DNA of 64,000 nt from CAZWCE01 sp964632505 (GTDB lineage: Bacteria > Planctomycetota > Planctomycetia > Pirellulales > Thermoguttaceae): assembly GCA_964632505.1 (NCBI GenBank), contig CAZWCE010000001.1, positions 434,001-498,000 on the forward strand, read 5' to 3'. Positions within the stretch are counted from its first letter, which is position 1. Every line of letters begins with the position of its first letter. This document shows, piece by piece, positions 34,656-42,644 of the stretch. A program made the translations under genes and the position numbers. Below the pieces are notes generated by a model. It made no database searches. It was not told where the DNA came from and saw only the letters and a program-made list of their open reading frames with translations.

Positions 34656-35256
34656 CCCATGCGGGCTTCAGAGCCGAATCAGACACCCCTGGAAAAGTGT
34701 AGCATCCCGAAAAATAGATGCTTTGAACAGCATGAGGCGACCTGAAGTGAAGATAGGGGGCTTTTTGAAAGATCGAGATGCGGGAGGGTTTGCGTGATCT
34801 TGTCGATTGAAGCGTTTATGCCGAATATTCCTCAAAAAAAACTGGGCTTTACCCGATTACGTTTTCTAGGCACAATATGTCCGCTTTTGGACCAGGAAGA
34901 CGATTCCGTCTTTCGGCTCCTCAACAGCGGGCCGGAGAGCTTTTCCGTTCCGGGAAGTGTCGCGACGGCCGCCAAGGTTGCGAATTCCCGATCCCCCCGC
35001 CGATCGTTGAAAACGATTTCTGCGTGCTCGGAGGGTTTGGGAGGATGGGAAAATCACTCGTGGGAGGCGTCGACGTTTGCCTCGGGTAGGATGTCCGGGA
35101 CAAGCGGCTTGAGGGAACCGACGCATTCGATCCCGTCCCACTTCGCGGGAAGTGGCCGTTGGGATTGCAGAACACAATCGACCGGCGTGCGATGGCATGC
35201 CCAGGCTTACCGAGTTACCGAGAAAAGGTTTTTTTACAAAGGCAAGGAGAGCTAAA
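34656..35256. other. Long unexplained intergenic stretch upstream of ompH
   Basis: 600 bp. One plus-strand frame (34794-35255) stays open for 153 codons but its product (MILSIEAFMPNIP...) has no recognisable domain, signal or ribosome site, so I do not call it. Small inverted repeats are present (CCGGA/TCCGG near 34932-34952; CCACTT/AAGTGG at 35138-35155) but such stems are expected in GC-rich DNA. A remnant of a lost gene is possible; in other planctomycetes a bamA gene may precede ompH. Confidence 0.35.
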
Positions 35257-35937
35257 GTGAAAAAGACAAGATGGATGGGATTTCTCATCGTGGCGTGCAT
35301 GGGCGTCTGGATGACTTCCGGCGCGCAAGGGCAACAAGGTGTTCCGAACACGAATACGGGAGGGCTTTCGTCCCGTTCGGCCATGCCTTCTTCGGGTTCG
35401 GTGGGGCCGGTCGCGGTGATCAATCTCGGGAAGCTGGTGCGGGAGCACCCGAAATTCAACGCCCAGCTTTCGCAGCTTCGCAACGAAATCCAACAGGTCG
35501 AACAATACCTTCAGCAGCAAAATCAAGAGATTGCCAAGATGGTCGACGGCCTGAAGGAATACAACATCGGCAGCGCGGAATACAGCCAGCTCGACGACCA
35601 GATCGCCAAGCGTCGCGTCGATCTCGATTCGTATGTCAAGACGCAGGAACGTGCGGTGTCGAAAGAGCGGGCGCGGATCCAATACCAGGCGTTCAAGGAG
35701 ATCAAGCAGGAGCTGGAAAACTACTGCATGCAGAACGGCATTTCGACGGTGATGCACAGCGTCACGCCGACGGAAGTGAATCCCGAGAATCCTCGGGAAG
35801 TGGGACTGACGATGAACCAGACGGTCGTGTGGAGGAATCCCCGAGTCGACATCACCGAGAAGATCCTCCAACGGATCCAGCAGAAGCACGCCACGCGTCC
35901 TGCGCCGACCACCGGTTCCTCAAGTGCGCAGTATTGA
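35257..35937 (+). CDS. OmpH/Skp-family periplasmic chaperone
   Basis: 226 aa. GTG start at 35257 with AAGGAGAG at 35244-35250. Signal peptide ~1-25 (WMGFLIVACMGVWMTSGAQG). After a Ser/Gly linker, the beta strand VAVINLGKLVREHPKFN leads into the long coiled-coil hairpin (~65-150; QLRNEIQQVEQYLQQQNQEI ... AFKEIKQELENYCMQ) that forms the grasping tentacles of Skp. Skp holds unfolded outer-membrane proteins in the periplasm. It precedes lpxC, so this is an outer-membrane biogenesis neighbourhood. Confidence 0.88.
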   Translation: MKKTRWMGFLIVACMGVWMTSGAQGQQGVPNTNTGGLSSRSAMPSSGSVGPVAVINLGKLVREHPKFNAQLSQLRNEIQQVEQYLQQQNQEIAKMVDGLKEYNIGSAEYSQLDDQIAKRRVDLDSYVKTQERAVSKERARIQYQAFKEIKQELENYCMQNGISTVMHSVTPTEVNPENPREVGLTMNQTVVWRNPRVDITEKILQRIQQKHATRPAPTTGSSSAQY

Positions 35938-36225
35938 TCCTAGGATTCGATTCCCGCGAGGGTCCTCCGACGCCAACGGTCCACGCGTTCGATGGGAATT
36001 TCCCGGAAGGGGGTTGCCGCGAGTCCGTGAAAGAATGGCATAAAGAACAAGTGGATTGGTGGAGGCCTTGTCGATCGAACTCTCTTTTTCCATTTGTAGC
36101 GAAGCGTCCATTGAGTGACGGACGATTTTCGGAAAGAAGGAGCATTTCCAATCGCTGCTGAACCGCGAAAATCATCGTTTCATCACTCGCCTTTTTCGGC
36201 GGGTTGCACATCTCCTAATCGAAGA

Positions 36226-37128
36226 ATGGGTGAGAATCGGTTGATCGCTACCACACGCATGCAACATACGATCGCCACCGAGGCGATGATCGAGGGTTTC
36301 GGCTACTGGACGGGCAAGGATGTTCGCGTGACGTTCGAACCTTCCCGTCCCAATACCGGCATTGTGTTTGTTCGCGAGGATCTTCCGGGCGAACCGGAGA
36401 TTCCCGCCCAGGTACACTACCGAGTTGAGAAACCGCGACAGACCGCCCTGAAGAACGGGGCGGCGGGGGTCCACATGATCGAGCATGTGATGGCGACCCT
36501 ATGCGGTCTGGAGATCGACAATTGCCGCGTTCGCGTGAATCGTCCGGAGATGCCCGGATGCGACGGTTCGAGCCTAGGATTCACCAAGGCGCTGTTGAAA
36601 GCCCGCATCTTGGCGCAACCGGCCGCCCGCGAATGTCGGGTGATTCACAAGACGGTTCGCGTGGGCGATGATTCTCGATGGATCGAGGCGTCGCCGAGTC
36701 CCGAGGGCAGGAAAGTATTCCGTTATCGACTCGAGTATGATGCCGAGCATCCCATCGACAGCCAATCGTTCGAGACCGTGATGAATCCGGAACAGTTCCA
36801 GCGACAGTTGGCCTGTGCACGAACTTATGTTACCCGCGAGGAGGCCGACATGCTCCGCTCGCACGGACTCGGCACGCGGGCAACCGCCAAAGATGTGTTG
36901 GTGTTCGACCACGGCGGGCCCATCGACAATGCTCTCCACTTCCCGAACGAGTGTGCCCGACACAAGGTCCTCGACATGCTCGGCGATCTTTCACTGGCCG
37001 GTTGCGACTGGATCGGCGAGTTCACCGGCTACCGATCGGGTCATCAGCTCAACGCCGAGTTGCTGCGCCGGTTACTGAAAGAAAGCGAAGAAAGCACGCG
37101 AAAAGACGCCTGCCGATTGTTCGCGTGA
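36226..37128 (+). CDS. lpxC: UDP-3-O-acyl-N-acetylglucosamine deacetylase
   Basis: 300 aa from ATG 36226; an alternative ATG at 36259 (MQHTIAT) is nearer the usual family start. LpxC performs the committed step of lipid A synthesis, a zinc-dependent deacetylation. Zinc ligands are present: H87 in HMIEHVMA, and H246 and D250 in ARHKVLDMLGD. The active-site Glu is in the same HMIEH motif, and GYRSGHQLN near 267 carries the catalytic His. Domain features such as LEIDNCRVRVNRPEMPGCDGSS match. Shorter than E. coli LpxC (305 aa) only slightly. It supports a Gram-negative type outer membrane. Confidence 0.93.
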   Translation: MGENRLIATTRMQHTIATEAMIEGFGYWTGKDVRVTFEPSRPNTGIVFVREDLPGEPEIPAQVHYRVEKPRQTALKNGAAGVHMIEHVMATLCGLEIDNCRVRVNRPEMPGCDGSSLGFTKALLKARILAQPAARECRVIHKTVRVGDDSRWIEASPSPEGRKVFRYRLEYDAEHPIDSQSFETVMNPEQFQRQLACARTYVTREEADMLRSHGLGTRATAKDVLVFDHGGPIDNALHFPNECARHKVLDMLGDLSLAGCDWIGEFTGYRSGHQLNAELLRRLLKESEESTRKDACRLFA

Positions 37129-37259
37129 TTTTCGTTTTCCCCGGCTTATTCACCTTCACCGAACCGGCAGGGTAGGTTCCCGCCGGGGTCCATGTTCCCA
37201 GAGCGGAACGAAAAAGGAATTTCACCGCACCCCCTTCTTAAGGAAAGACAGATACCGTC

Positions 37260-38381
37260 ATGGAACGACAAGATCGACGACTGCGGCTGGGCATTGTGGG
37301 TGCCGGCCGATTGGGAACTTTTCACGCTCAGAAAGCGGCGGATCATCCTCTGGTGCGGCTCTGCGCCGTTTCCGATCCGTCGAAGGCGAACCGGGACAAA
37401 CTCGGTGAAACCTACGGCATTCCGGCGTTCGCCGAACATCGGGCGATGCTCGAGATGGTCGATGCCGTCGTGGTGGCCGCTCCAAGTCGATGGCATCAAC
37501 CAATCGGCTGCGAGTTCCTGGAACATGGAATCCATGTTCTCATGGAGAAGCCGCTCGCCAGAACCGCCTCGGAGGGACGCCGCCTGGTCGAGACGGCCCG
37601 GCGACATGGGGCCGTGTTGCAAGTCGGGCACGTCGAACAGTTCAATCCGGCCTGGTCCTCCGCTTCGGCCAACCGCGTGTTGCAGCAGCCTCGCTATTTC
37701 GAGGCGATCCGTAGCAGCGGCTTCACGTTCCGCAGCACCGACATCGGAGTGGTGCACGATTTGATGATCCACGATCTCGATTTGATTCTCTCGCAGGTCG
37801 ATGCCCCCCTGGTCCGGGTCGAGGCGATCGGGCACTCGCTGCTCGGCGGTCATGAGGATGTGGCCAACGCCCAACTTTTTTTCGCCAACGGCACTTTGGC
37901 CAATCTTTCGGCTTCCCGGGTAAGCCGGGAGCCGTCTCGTCGGATGCAAGTTTGGTCGCACGACGGATTCGCCACGATCGACTTCGCCGCCCGGAACTGT
38001 CGCTTCGTCGAGCCGAGCCCCGTCTTGCAGGAAGGCGCCCTGGTCGCGGAAGATCTTACTCCGGCGGAGGTGAGCGAGATACTGCCCACCTTCATGGATT
38101 CGCATTTCCAGGTTGAGGAGACCACCCACGACTCGGTCGACGCGCTGGCCCTGGAGATGGAAGACTTCGTCCAGTCGATCGCCTCGGGCGATCCCCCCCG
38201 AGTTCCCGGCACGCAGGCCCTGGAGGCCCTCTCGGTCGCCCAGATGGTGATCGAATCGATCGAGAAGAATCGCCAGAGGCAAATCTCCGGCGTCTCCCTC
38301 TCGGCGGTCGTTCCCGAGGAAATGGAACAAGAGATCCCGGCCGCGATTCCACTTCCCAAGCCGAAACGGCAGGCCGGTTGA
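37260..38381 (+). CDS. Gfo/Idh/MocA-family oxidoreductase
   Basis: 373 aa. Rossmann NAD(P)-binding start LRLGIVGAGRLGTFHAQKA, then the signature EKPLARTASEG (Lys ~95) and the DLMIHDLDLIL segment with the catalytic His near 170. The C-terminal ~30 residues are Pro/Lys-rich. Family members oxidise or reduce sugars. Lying 131 bp after lpxC, it may be a GnnA-like UDP-GlcNAc 3-dehydrogenase that supplies diamino-sugar lipid A precursors; this is inference from context, and no GnnB-like aminotransferase is in the window. Confidence 0.85.
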   Translation: MERQDRRLRLGIVGAGRLGTFHAQKAADHPLVRLCAVSDPSKANRDKLGETYGIPAFAEHRAMLEMVDAVVVAAPSRWHQPIGCEFLEHGIHVLMEKPLARTASEGRRLVETARRHGAVLQVGHVEQFNPAWSSASANRVLQQPRYFEAIRSSGFTFRSTDIGVVHDLMIHDLDLILSQVDAPLVRVEAIGHSLLGGHEDVANAQLFFANGTLANLSASRVSREPSRRMQVWSHDGFATIDFAARNCRFVEPSPVLQEGALVAEDLTPAEVSEILPTFMDSHFQVEETTHDSVDALALEMEDFVQSIASGDPPRVPGTQALEALSVAQMVIESIEKNRQRQISGVSLSAVVPEEMEQEIPAAIPLPKPKRQAG

Positions 38382-38434
38382 TCGATCGGCCTACTTTCGC
38401 GATGGCGAAAAAATCGTTACGATATCCATGAAAC

Positions 38435-38461
38435 GCTCCCGTGTTCCGCGGGAGCTTTTTT
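38435..38461 (+). terminator. Rho-independent terminator after the ompH-lpxC-oxidoreductase cluster
   Basis: GCTCCCG (38435-38441) pairs with CGGGAGC (38449-38455) across 7 nt, followed by a run of T. Confidence 0.9.
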
Positions 38462-38515
38462 ATTGCGTCGTGTGATCGAACAGCATGGGACATCGAGCGA
38501 GGGAGAAGGTCGGCC

Positions 38516-38947
38516 ATGGCGGAGGGATCGGTTCCGGAACAAACGATCGAGCGATTCGGCGTCATCGGCGTGGTGCCGCGCGAAAGCGCTTACCTGGTGA
38601 TTCGCCGTTCTTCGGAAGTGGTGGCCCCGAATCGGCTCTGTTTTCCCGGCGGAGGGATCGAAGGGACGGAAACGCCGGAAGAATCGCTCCGACGTGAGTT
38701 TCTGGAGGAGCTGGGCATTGAGGCGGAGCCGATTCGTGAGATCTGGGAAAGCGTGACCCCGTGGCGCGTGCACCTCCGCTGGTTTTTGGCCCGATTGCCC
38801 GAGGGAGCGGTCTTACAGCCGAACCCGCGTGAGGTGGGGGCGGTCGAATGGATGACGCTCGAGGCGCTGCGCGATCACCCGGAGACGCTCACCAGCAACC
38901 ACTCATTTCTCGAGGCGGCGCTCTCGGGGCTGATCGATCTCTCTTGA
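38516..38947 (+). CDS. Nudix hydrolase
   Basis: 143 aa. ATG 38516 follows GGGAGAAGG (38501-38509). The Nudix box is complete: GGGIEGTETPEESLRREF followed by LEELGIE (G-x5-E-x7-REUxEExGU). Cleaves nucleoside diphosphates linked to another moiety, or damaged nucleotides. The remaining sequence (PWRVHLRWFLARLPEG) does not fix the substrate. It follows the terminator at 38435 and is convergent with the DUF1570 gene. Confidence 0.9.
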   Translation: MAEGSVPEQTIERFGVIGVVPRESAYLVIRRSSEVVAPNRLCFPGGGIEGTETPEESLRREFLEELGIEAEPIREIWESVTPWRVHLRWFLARLPEGAVLQPNPREVGAVEWMTLEALRDHPETLTSNHSFLEAALSGLIDLS

Positions 38948-38995
38948 TGCGGTTCGATTGGGGGCTGCTGGAGAGTCCGGCCTGTTTGTCTCTTG

Positions 38996-40129
38996 CTAAA
39001 GCTCTGCCACATAACGGCTTACCCTGGCGGCGAGCATGGCCCAGTCGTCGCCGAAGAACTGGACGAAATCGTCTCTCCGCATTTCGGCGGTCATCTTTTC
39101 CGTCGGCGAATGGCTCCCCACGACCTGGAGATACTCGGAAAATTTCGAGGTTTGGGTTTCCGCCAGATAGACGGCCATGCCCCAACTGAGGGCATACGCG
39201 ACGCGGGGATGTTCGCGAAAGAGTTGGTCGGAATGCACCAGGTGTTTTAGGAGATTGCCCCGATGACGTTCGGGCACCGCTTGGAAGACGGCCAATTGGT
39301 CGGGATGGCGCATCGAATGATTGCCCAGGTTCCACAGTCGATCGGAGGGAATGATTTCGAGCATGGTGGCGATGCCTTCGACGACCCACGTCGGATTGTC
39401 GACACAACGATTGTGCACCCCGATGTTGAAGGAGACCTGATGGATCGCCTCGTGGACGATCGTCTGGTCGGTCTGTTGTCGACCGAATCGGGAAACGCCG
39501 CCGGACTGATCGAACAACACCACCCGGTTGGAGGTCAAGAGGTAGAGCCCGGCCAGGCCCCGGGTGCCTTCGAGGCCTTCGGTCGCCGCGACTCGGGCGA
39601 AATCGCTCGCGTTGCTACAGACGATCGCCTGGAGTGGCCAGGGAGGATCGCCGCATTGAAATCCCCGAACGGTGAAATAGCCGAGCACCGAGCGGTAGAC
39701 GTTCTCGAAACGCTCCGGCCAGTCACTTCCTCGACCTTCGGGATGAGCCACCACGTAATGAGACGTCGGTGAGATCGCGTAATCGCTCCCCAAGCGACGG
39801 CCGAGCTGCCGACGGATCCGCGGCTCGGCAAGGGACTCGAATGTCTTGCCCGTCTGTCGGGCGTTGCTCACCTCCTCGGGTGGGAAGCGGAACAACTGTC
39901 CTTGACGATCGAAGAAATAGACGATTTGGTCGTTCGAAGCCACCACGCTTCCCTCGATCGTTCCATCTTCGATCGTCAGCCGCCACATGCCGCTCTGGGC
40001 CCGGGCCTGGAAACCGGTTCCTCCAAAAACGAGGACCAGCAGCATCACCGCAAAAACTTTGCGATGGATTTTCGGGGAGCGAGTCGACGGAAGATTTCGA
40101 TGAGAGAATTTGGAAAAAGTGGTGCGCAT
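38996..40129 (-). CDS. DUF1570 secreted metallopeptidase-like protein
   Basis: 377 aa. ATG 40129 preceded by AAGGA; signal peptide/anchor at ~25-45 (VFAVMLLVLVFGGTGFQARA). N-terminal beta domain (~48-90, LTIEDGTIEGSVVASNDQIV) may be SHD1/PEGA-like. HEAIH at 226-230 with a downstream WVVEGIATMLE Glu forms a gluzincin-type zinc site (HExxH...E). DUF1570 is a planctomycete-enriched family assumed to be peptidases; no activity is established to my knowledge. Confidence 0.85.
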   Translation of the reverse strand: MRTTFSKFSHRNLPSTRSPKIHRKVFAVMLLVLVFGGTGFQARAQSGMWRLTIEDGTIEGSVVASNDQIVYFFDRQGQLFRFPPEEVSNARQTGKTFESLAEPRIRRQLGRRLGSDYAISPTSHYVVAHPEGRGSDWPERFENVYRSVLGYFTVRGFQCGDPPWPLQAIVCSNASDFARVAATEGLEGTRGLAGLYLLTSNRVVLFDQSGGVSRFGRQQTDQTIVHEAIHQVSFNIGVHNRCVDNPTWVVEGIATMLEIIPSDRLWNLGNHSMRHPDQLAVFQAVPERHRGNLLKHLVHSDQLFREHPRVAYALSWGMAVYLAETQTSKFSEYLQVVGSHSPTEKMTAEMRRDDFVQFFGDDWAMLAARVSRYVAEL

Positions 40130-40498
40130 CGCGGGTCCTTTCGAGAGATCGGTTTTCCCTTTGGCAGAGAATCATTTGGTGAACAGAACGGAAAGACGAG
40201 AAATCTGAAATTTTTTTACGAAGCTCGTTTTTTCTTTTCCCGGCATGCCCCCGTCGCGGGTCGACGGCAACATGTAGTGTCCCCATTCGGGTGTCCATAC
40301 CAGATGTAGCGAACGTGGCGATTTCGGGGCACAATCGGGCATGAAAAAAGCGGTCCCTTCTTTTGAAGAATGCCATAGAAAAGGCGATGTCGTGGCCTGG
40401 AAATGGCCGGGGCCGATGAAGAAAACCCTGAAAATAACAGAGCGAAACACGCCTTTGACGGAAGCGTGGACTTTTTCGGTTGCGGCGAAGAATCAGGG
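40130..40498. other. Intergenic region between the DUF1570 gene and the structured RNA
   Basis: About 370 bp with no credible gene. A GC hairpin CCGTCG/CGACGG lies near 40252-40269. A TTGACG hexamer at 40454-40459 lacks a -10 partner. Promoter for the leftward DUF1570 gene presumably lies here but is not obvious. Confidence 0.4.
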
Positions 40499-40527
40499 TT
40501 GACCGGATGTGCGAATTCTTCTATTCT
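40499..40527 (+). promoter_or_regulatory. Sigma-70 promoter of the structured RNA gene
   Basis: TTGACC (40499-40504, 5/6 match), spacer of exactly 17 bp, TATTCT (40522-40527, 4/6). Predicted start near 40534-40536. It is one of the best -35/-10 pairs I find in the window. Confidence 0.65.
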
Positions 40528-40938
40528 TCCTGCCATGATGAGTGACACGAACGTCACACATCACGTCGCTCAAGGATGAGCGGCGAAGAAGTCGGGAGAC
40601 TTCGCCCAATGGGTCCTGCATCTGGGCGTGCCATGGATCGGCACTGTCTGCGGACCGCGGAGTGAGACCGTCGGCAGGGAAGCTCATCGGCCACTTCGAA
40701 TACGGTTGTTTTTTTCGTCATCGTAATACTCGGCTTGTTCGGTCGAGCTCTTACCGAGGAATGGAAAGAGCGAGATCATAGAACTTTCTCCCAGCACCCA
40801 GACCGGCAGGGAGAACGCTCTATCGCGAGGTACTCATCGCGAACAAGCGAATCCGGTGGAAAGAAAGCAGCCCCCAGGCAAGGGATTGCCGCCAGACAAC
40901 GTTCGTTCGGTATTCCACCGGAATACTGGATAAACTCG

Positions 40939-41005
40939 GCTCTCGGAAAGTAAAAAGTGTGTCCTTCGCCCCCCTGGGACGCGGCCTTTCCGAGAGCTTT
41001 TTTTT
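40939..41005 (+). terminator. Intrinsic terminator ending the structured RNA
   Basis: GCTCTCGGAAAG (40939-40950) pairs perfectly with CTTTCCGAGAGC (40986-40997); the 35-nt loop holds an inner GTCC/GGAC stem; eight T follow (40998-41005). No protein gene ends here, which supports the RNA gene. Confidence 0.85.
40977..41004 (+). repeat. 28-bp direct repeat, copy 1 (within the RNA terminator)
   Basis: Starts GGACGCGGCC, contains CTTTCCGAGAGC and ends in T7. It is identical to 42371-42398 over 28 bp. Together with copy 2 it brackets the sulfotransferase gene; candidate attachment-site half (attL-like). Confidence 0.85.
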
Positions 41006-41195
41006 GTTTAATTTAGCCCGTGAATCGACTTGGATGTGTTCTTTGTCGCTATGAGCATCCTCGTTTTTAATAGATCCGCCGTGTTGTCACAAAGCAAATG
41101 GGCGTTCGTTTCCTGCGATATTACCCTCGGAAACAAGCTATGGATCACGCCCTCGGTTCATCGCTGATGCAAATCTCTACTATGAAGGATCGACG

Positions 41196-42359
41196 ATGAA
41201 TGTTGTTGCTCACAATGAAGTCGATGATTTGGCCCATCGATTTGATCAGATATTGGAATACCGGGATATGGCCTTTCCCTACCGAATCGACTCGAATTCC
41301 CGAGATATGGAATCGGTCGGATCGGCTTTGGGAGAAGCACTTTTCGAAAAGGCACGCGCCACTCATTGGCAACCAAATGAGGAGAAGGTTGCCTTGTCGG
41401 AAAAGGGGGCGCAACAGGCATGTTTTATCGCGGGTTCGATGAAGAGCGGTACGACCCTGCTGACCCATCTTTTCGATGGTCATCCGAATTTGATCGTTTT
41501 GCCGGCAGATTCGGCCAAGAAGGGCTGGATCTTCGAAGAGCCGGTTGAATTGGAAGAAGAGATACGTGTCGTGGCGGTAAGATATCTCCTCCGGCTCATC
41601 AATCCTCAAGGGCAGAAGCCTTTTTGGTTTTTGGGAAGAGATCTAAGATGCTATGTGGAGTATTTAAGATATTTCTGCCATTTTTGTCGCCACGGCATAC
41701 GTCCATTTCTTGCAAATCTCCAGGCTTTGTACTGTGCCAGCCCGTATCATTCCGGGGATCCGGTCATGTTCGTGGCCAAAAATCCCCATCTAGAATTGTA
41801 CGGGAGGGAGTTATTAAATCTATTTCCGAATTCATATTTTTTGCATGTCTTGCGGGATCCGGTCACGCATTTTCGAACCCTGAAGATACATCATCGAGTA
41901 AGAGGTTATTCCTGGGAGCTTCCAGGTGTGGTCGCCAGGAGTGCGAAGTTGTTGAAAGCCGGCTTGGCACTCCAGAAAGAAATATCTCCTGAACGTTACC
42001 GCTTTGTAAGATATGAAGATCTTTGCAATGATACCGAGCAAACGATACGAGGAATAGCGCAGTGGATGGGGCTTTCCTATCATGATTGCTTATTGAATCC
42101 AACCGTCGGCACCTTTGTTGCACAAGCCAACTCCATGTTCTCTGAAAAAATAACACAGGGAAAGGTTCGAAAAGTTTCGCTCTCTACATTTTGGCCGAAA
42201 GAGCTTACCTCTCTCGAGAAAGCCTGTATTATCGCGCTGTTATACTGTGATTACCATCCTTTCGGATATCTTCAGTCCATCTCTTTGTCAAACAGGATAT
42301 TGGCCCGAGGAGCCCATCGATTTCTTAAAATGGCTCAAATCATCGCGAACCGGATCTGA
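41196..42359 (+). CDS. Sulfotransferase, AT-rich, bracketed by 28-bp direct repeats
   Basis: 387 aa. ATG 41196 preceded by AAGGA (41184-41188). PAPS-binding motifs: 5'-phosphosulfate loop FIAGSMKSGTTLLTHLF at ~77-93 and 3'-phosphate site FLHVLRDPVTHFRTLK near 215-230. Likely cytoplasmic or inner-membrane associated; acceptor unknown (glycan or lipid). The gene and its ~190-bp upstream region are clearly richer in A/T than all neighbours, including codon choice (AGA, ATA, TTA codons). With the direct repeats at 40977 and 42371 this marks acquisition as a single-gene insert. Confidence 0.85.
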   Translation: MNVVAHNEVDDLAHRFDQILEYRDMAFPYRIDSNSRDMESVGSALGEALFEKARATHWQPNEEKVALSEKGAQQACFIAGSMKSGTTLLTHLFDGHPNLIVLPADSAKKGWIFEEPVELEEEIRVVAVRYLLRLINPQGQKPFWFLGRDLRCYVEYLRYFCHFCRHGIRPFLANLQALYCASPYHSGDPVMFVAKNPHLELYGRELLNLFPNSYFLHVLRDPVTHFRTLKIHHRVRGYSWELPGVVARSAKLLKAGLALQKEISPERYRFVRYEDLCNDTEQTIRGIAQWMGLSYHDCLLNPTVGTFVAQANSMFSEKITQGKVRKVSLSTFWPKELTSLEKACIIALLYCDYHPFGYLQSISLSNRILARGAHRFLKMAQIIANRI

Positions 42360-42370
42360 TTCTTCATCAG

Positions 42371-42398
42371 GACGCGGCCTTTCCGAGAGCTTTTTTTG
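42371..42398 (+). repeat. 28-bp direct repeat, copy 2 (orphan terminator right arm)
   Basis: Identical to 40977-41004. It begins 11 bp after the sulfotransferase stop, and it lacks the left arm GCTCTCGGAAAG, so it cannot fold as a terminator. Best read as the duplicated target of an insertion (attR-like scar). Confidence 0.85.
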
Positions 42399-42644
42399 CG
42401 CGCCGGTTGGAGGATTGGGGCTCCTCCGAAGCTGGACTGCTCCCCCAGGACGCCTGGTGTTGCGGATTTTGCGGTTTGCGCCGGCACCGGGAGAACCGCT
42501 TTGCGATGCGCTGCCCGCTTTCTTCTTCCTTCCTTTGGGGGAGGATCTACACTTTGGTTGGACCCCGGTCCGCGCCGAGGAGCGAGCTCCCTCGGGTCGC
42601 GGTTCATCCCTCCCCGTTTCTCCCCGATTGCAGGACACGAAACG

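Larger units (their letters stand above)
40535..41005 (+). ncRNA. Candidate large structured non-coding RNA (~470 nt), class not recognised
   Basis: No credible ORF, a good promoter at 40499-40527 and an intrinsic terminator at 40939-41005. Stems seen directly: GTGAC/GTCAC (40542-40546/40553-40557); closing stem GATGAGC/GCTCATC (40575-40581/40682-40688) enclosing GAAGTC-GGGA-GACTTC (40588-40603, GNRA loop) and GGTCC-GCA/TGC-GGACC (40612-40620/40649-40656) with inner GTGCC/GGCAC; nested GAGCG/CGCTC (40768-40772/40816-40820) and TTCTCCC/GGGAGAA (40786-40792/40809-40815); TCGCGA/TCGCGA (40823-40842); TCCGGTGGAA/TTCCACCGGA (40852-40861/40913-40922) containing GGCAA-GGGA-TTGCC (GNRA loop). Diagnostic sequences of RNase P RNA, tmRNA and SRP RNA were looked for and not found. 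A T7 run at 40709-40715 could split it into two RNAs. Confidence 0.55.

Noticed and set aside
34794..35255. 153-codon frame before ompH
   Set aside because: No domain, signal peptide or ribosome site; ends 1 bp before the ompH GTG by chance. Left as intergenic.
40542..40953. Short plus-strand frames within the structured RNA
   Set aside because: Under 80 codons, no ribosome site, sequence constrained by stems.
40535..41005. Identity as RNase P RNA, tmRNA, SRP RNA or 6S RNA
   Set aside because: The conserved blocks of RNase P RNA (GGAAAGTCC, ACAGAA), the tRNA-like ends of tmRNA and the SRP apical loop are not found. For 6S, no single long rod with a central bubble could be drawn.
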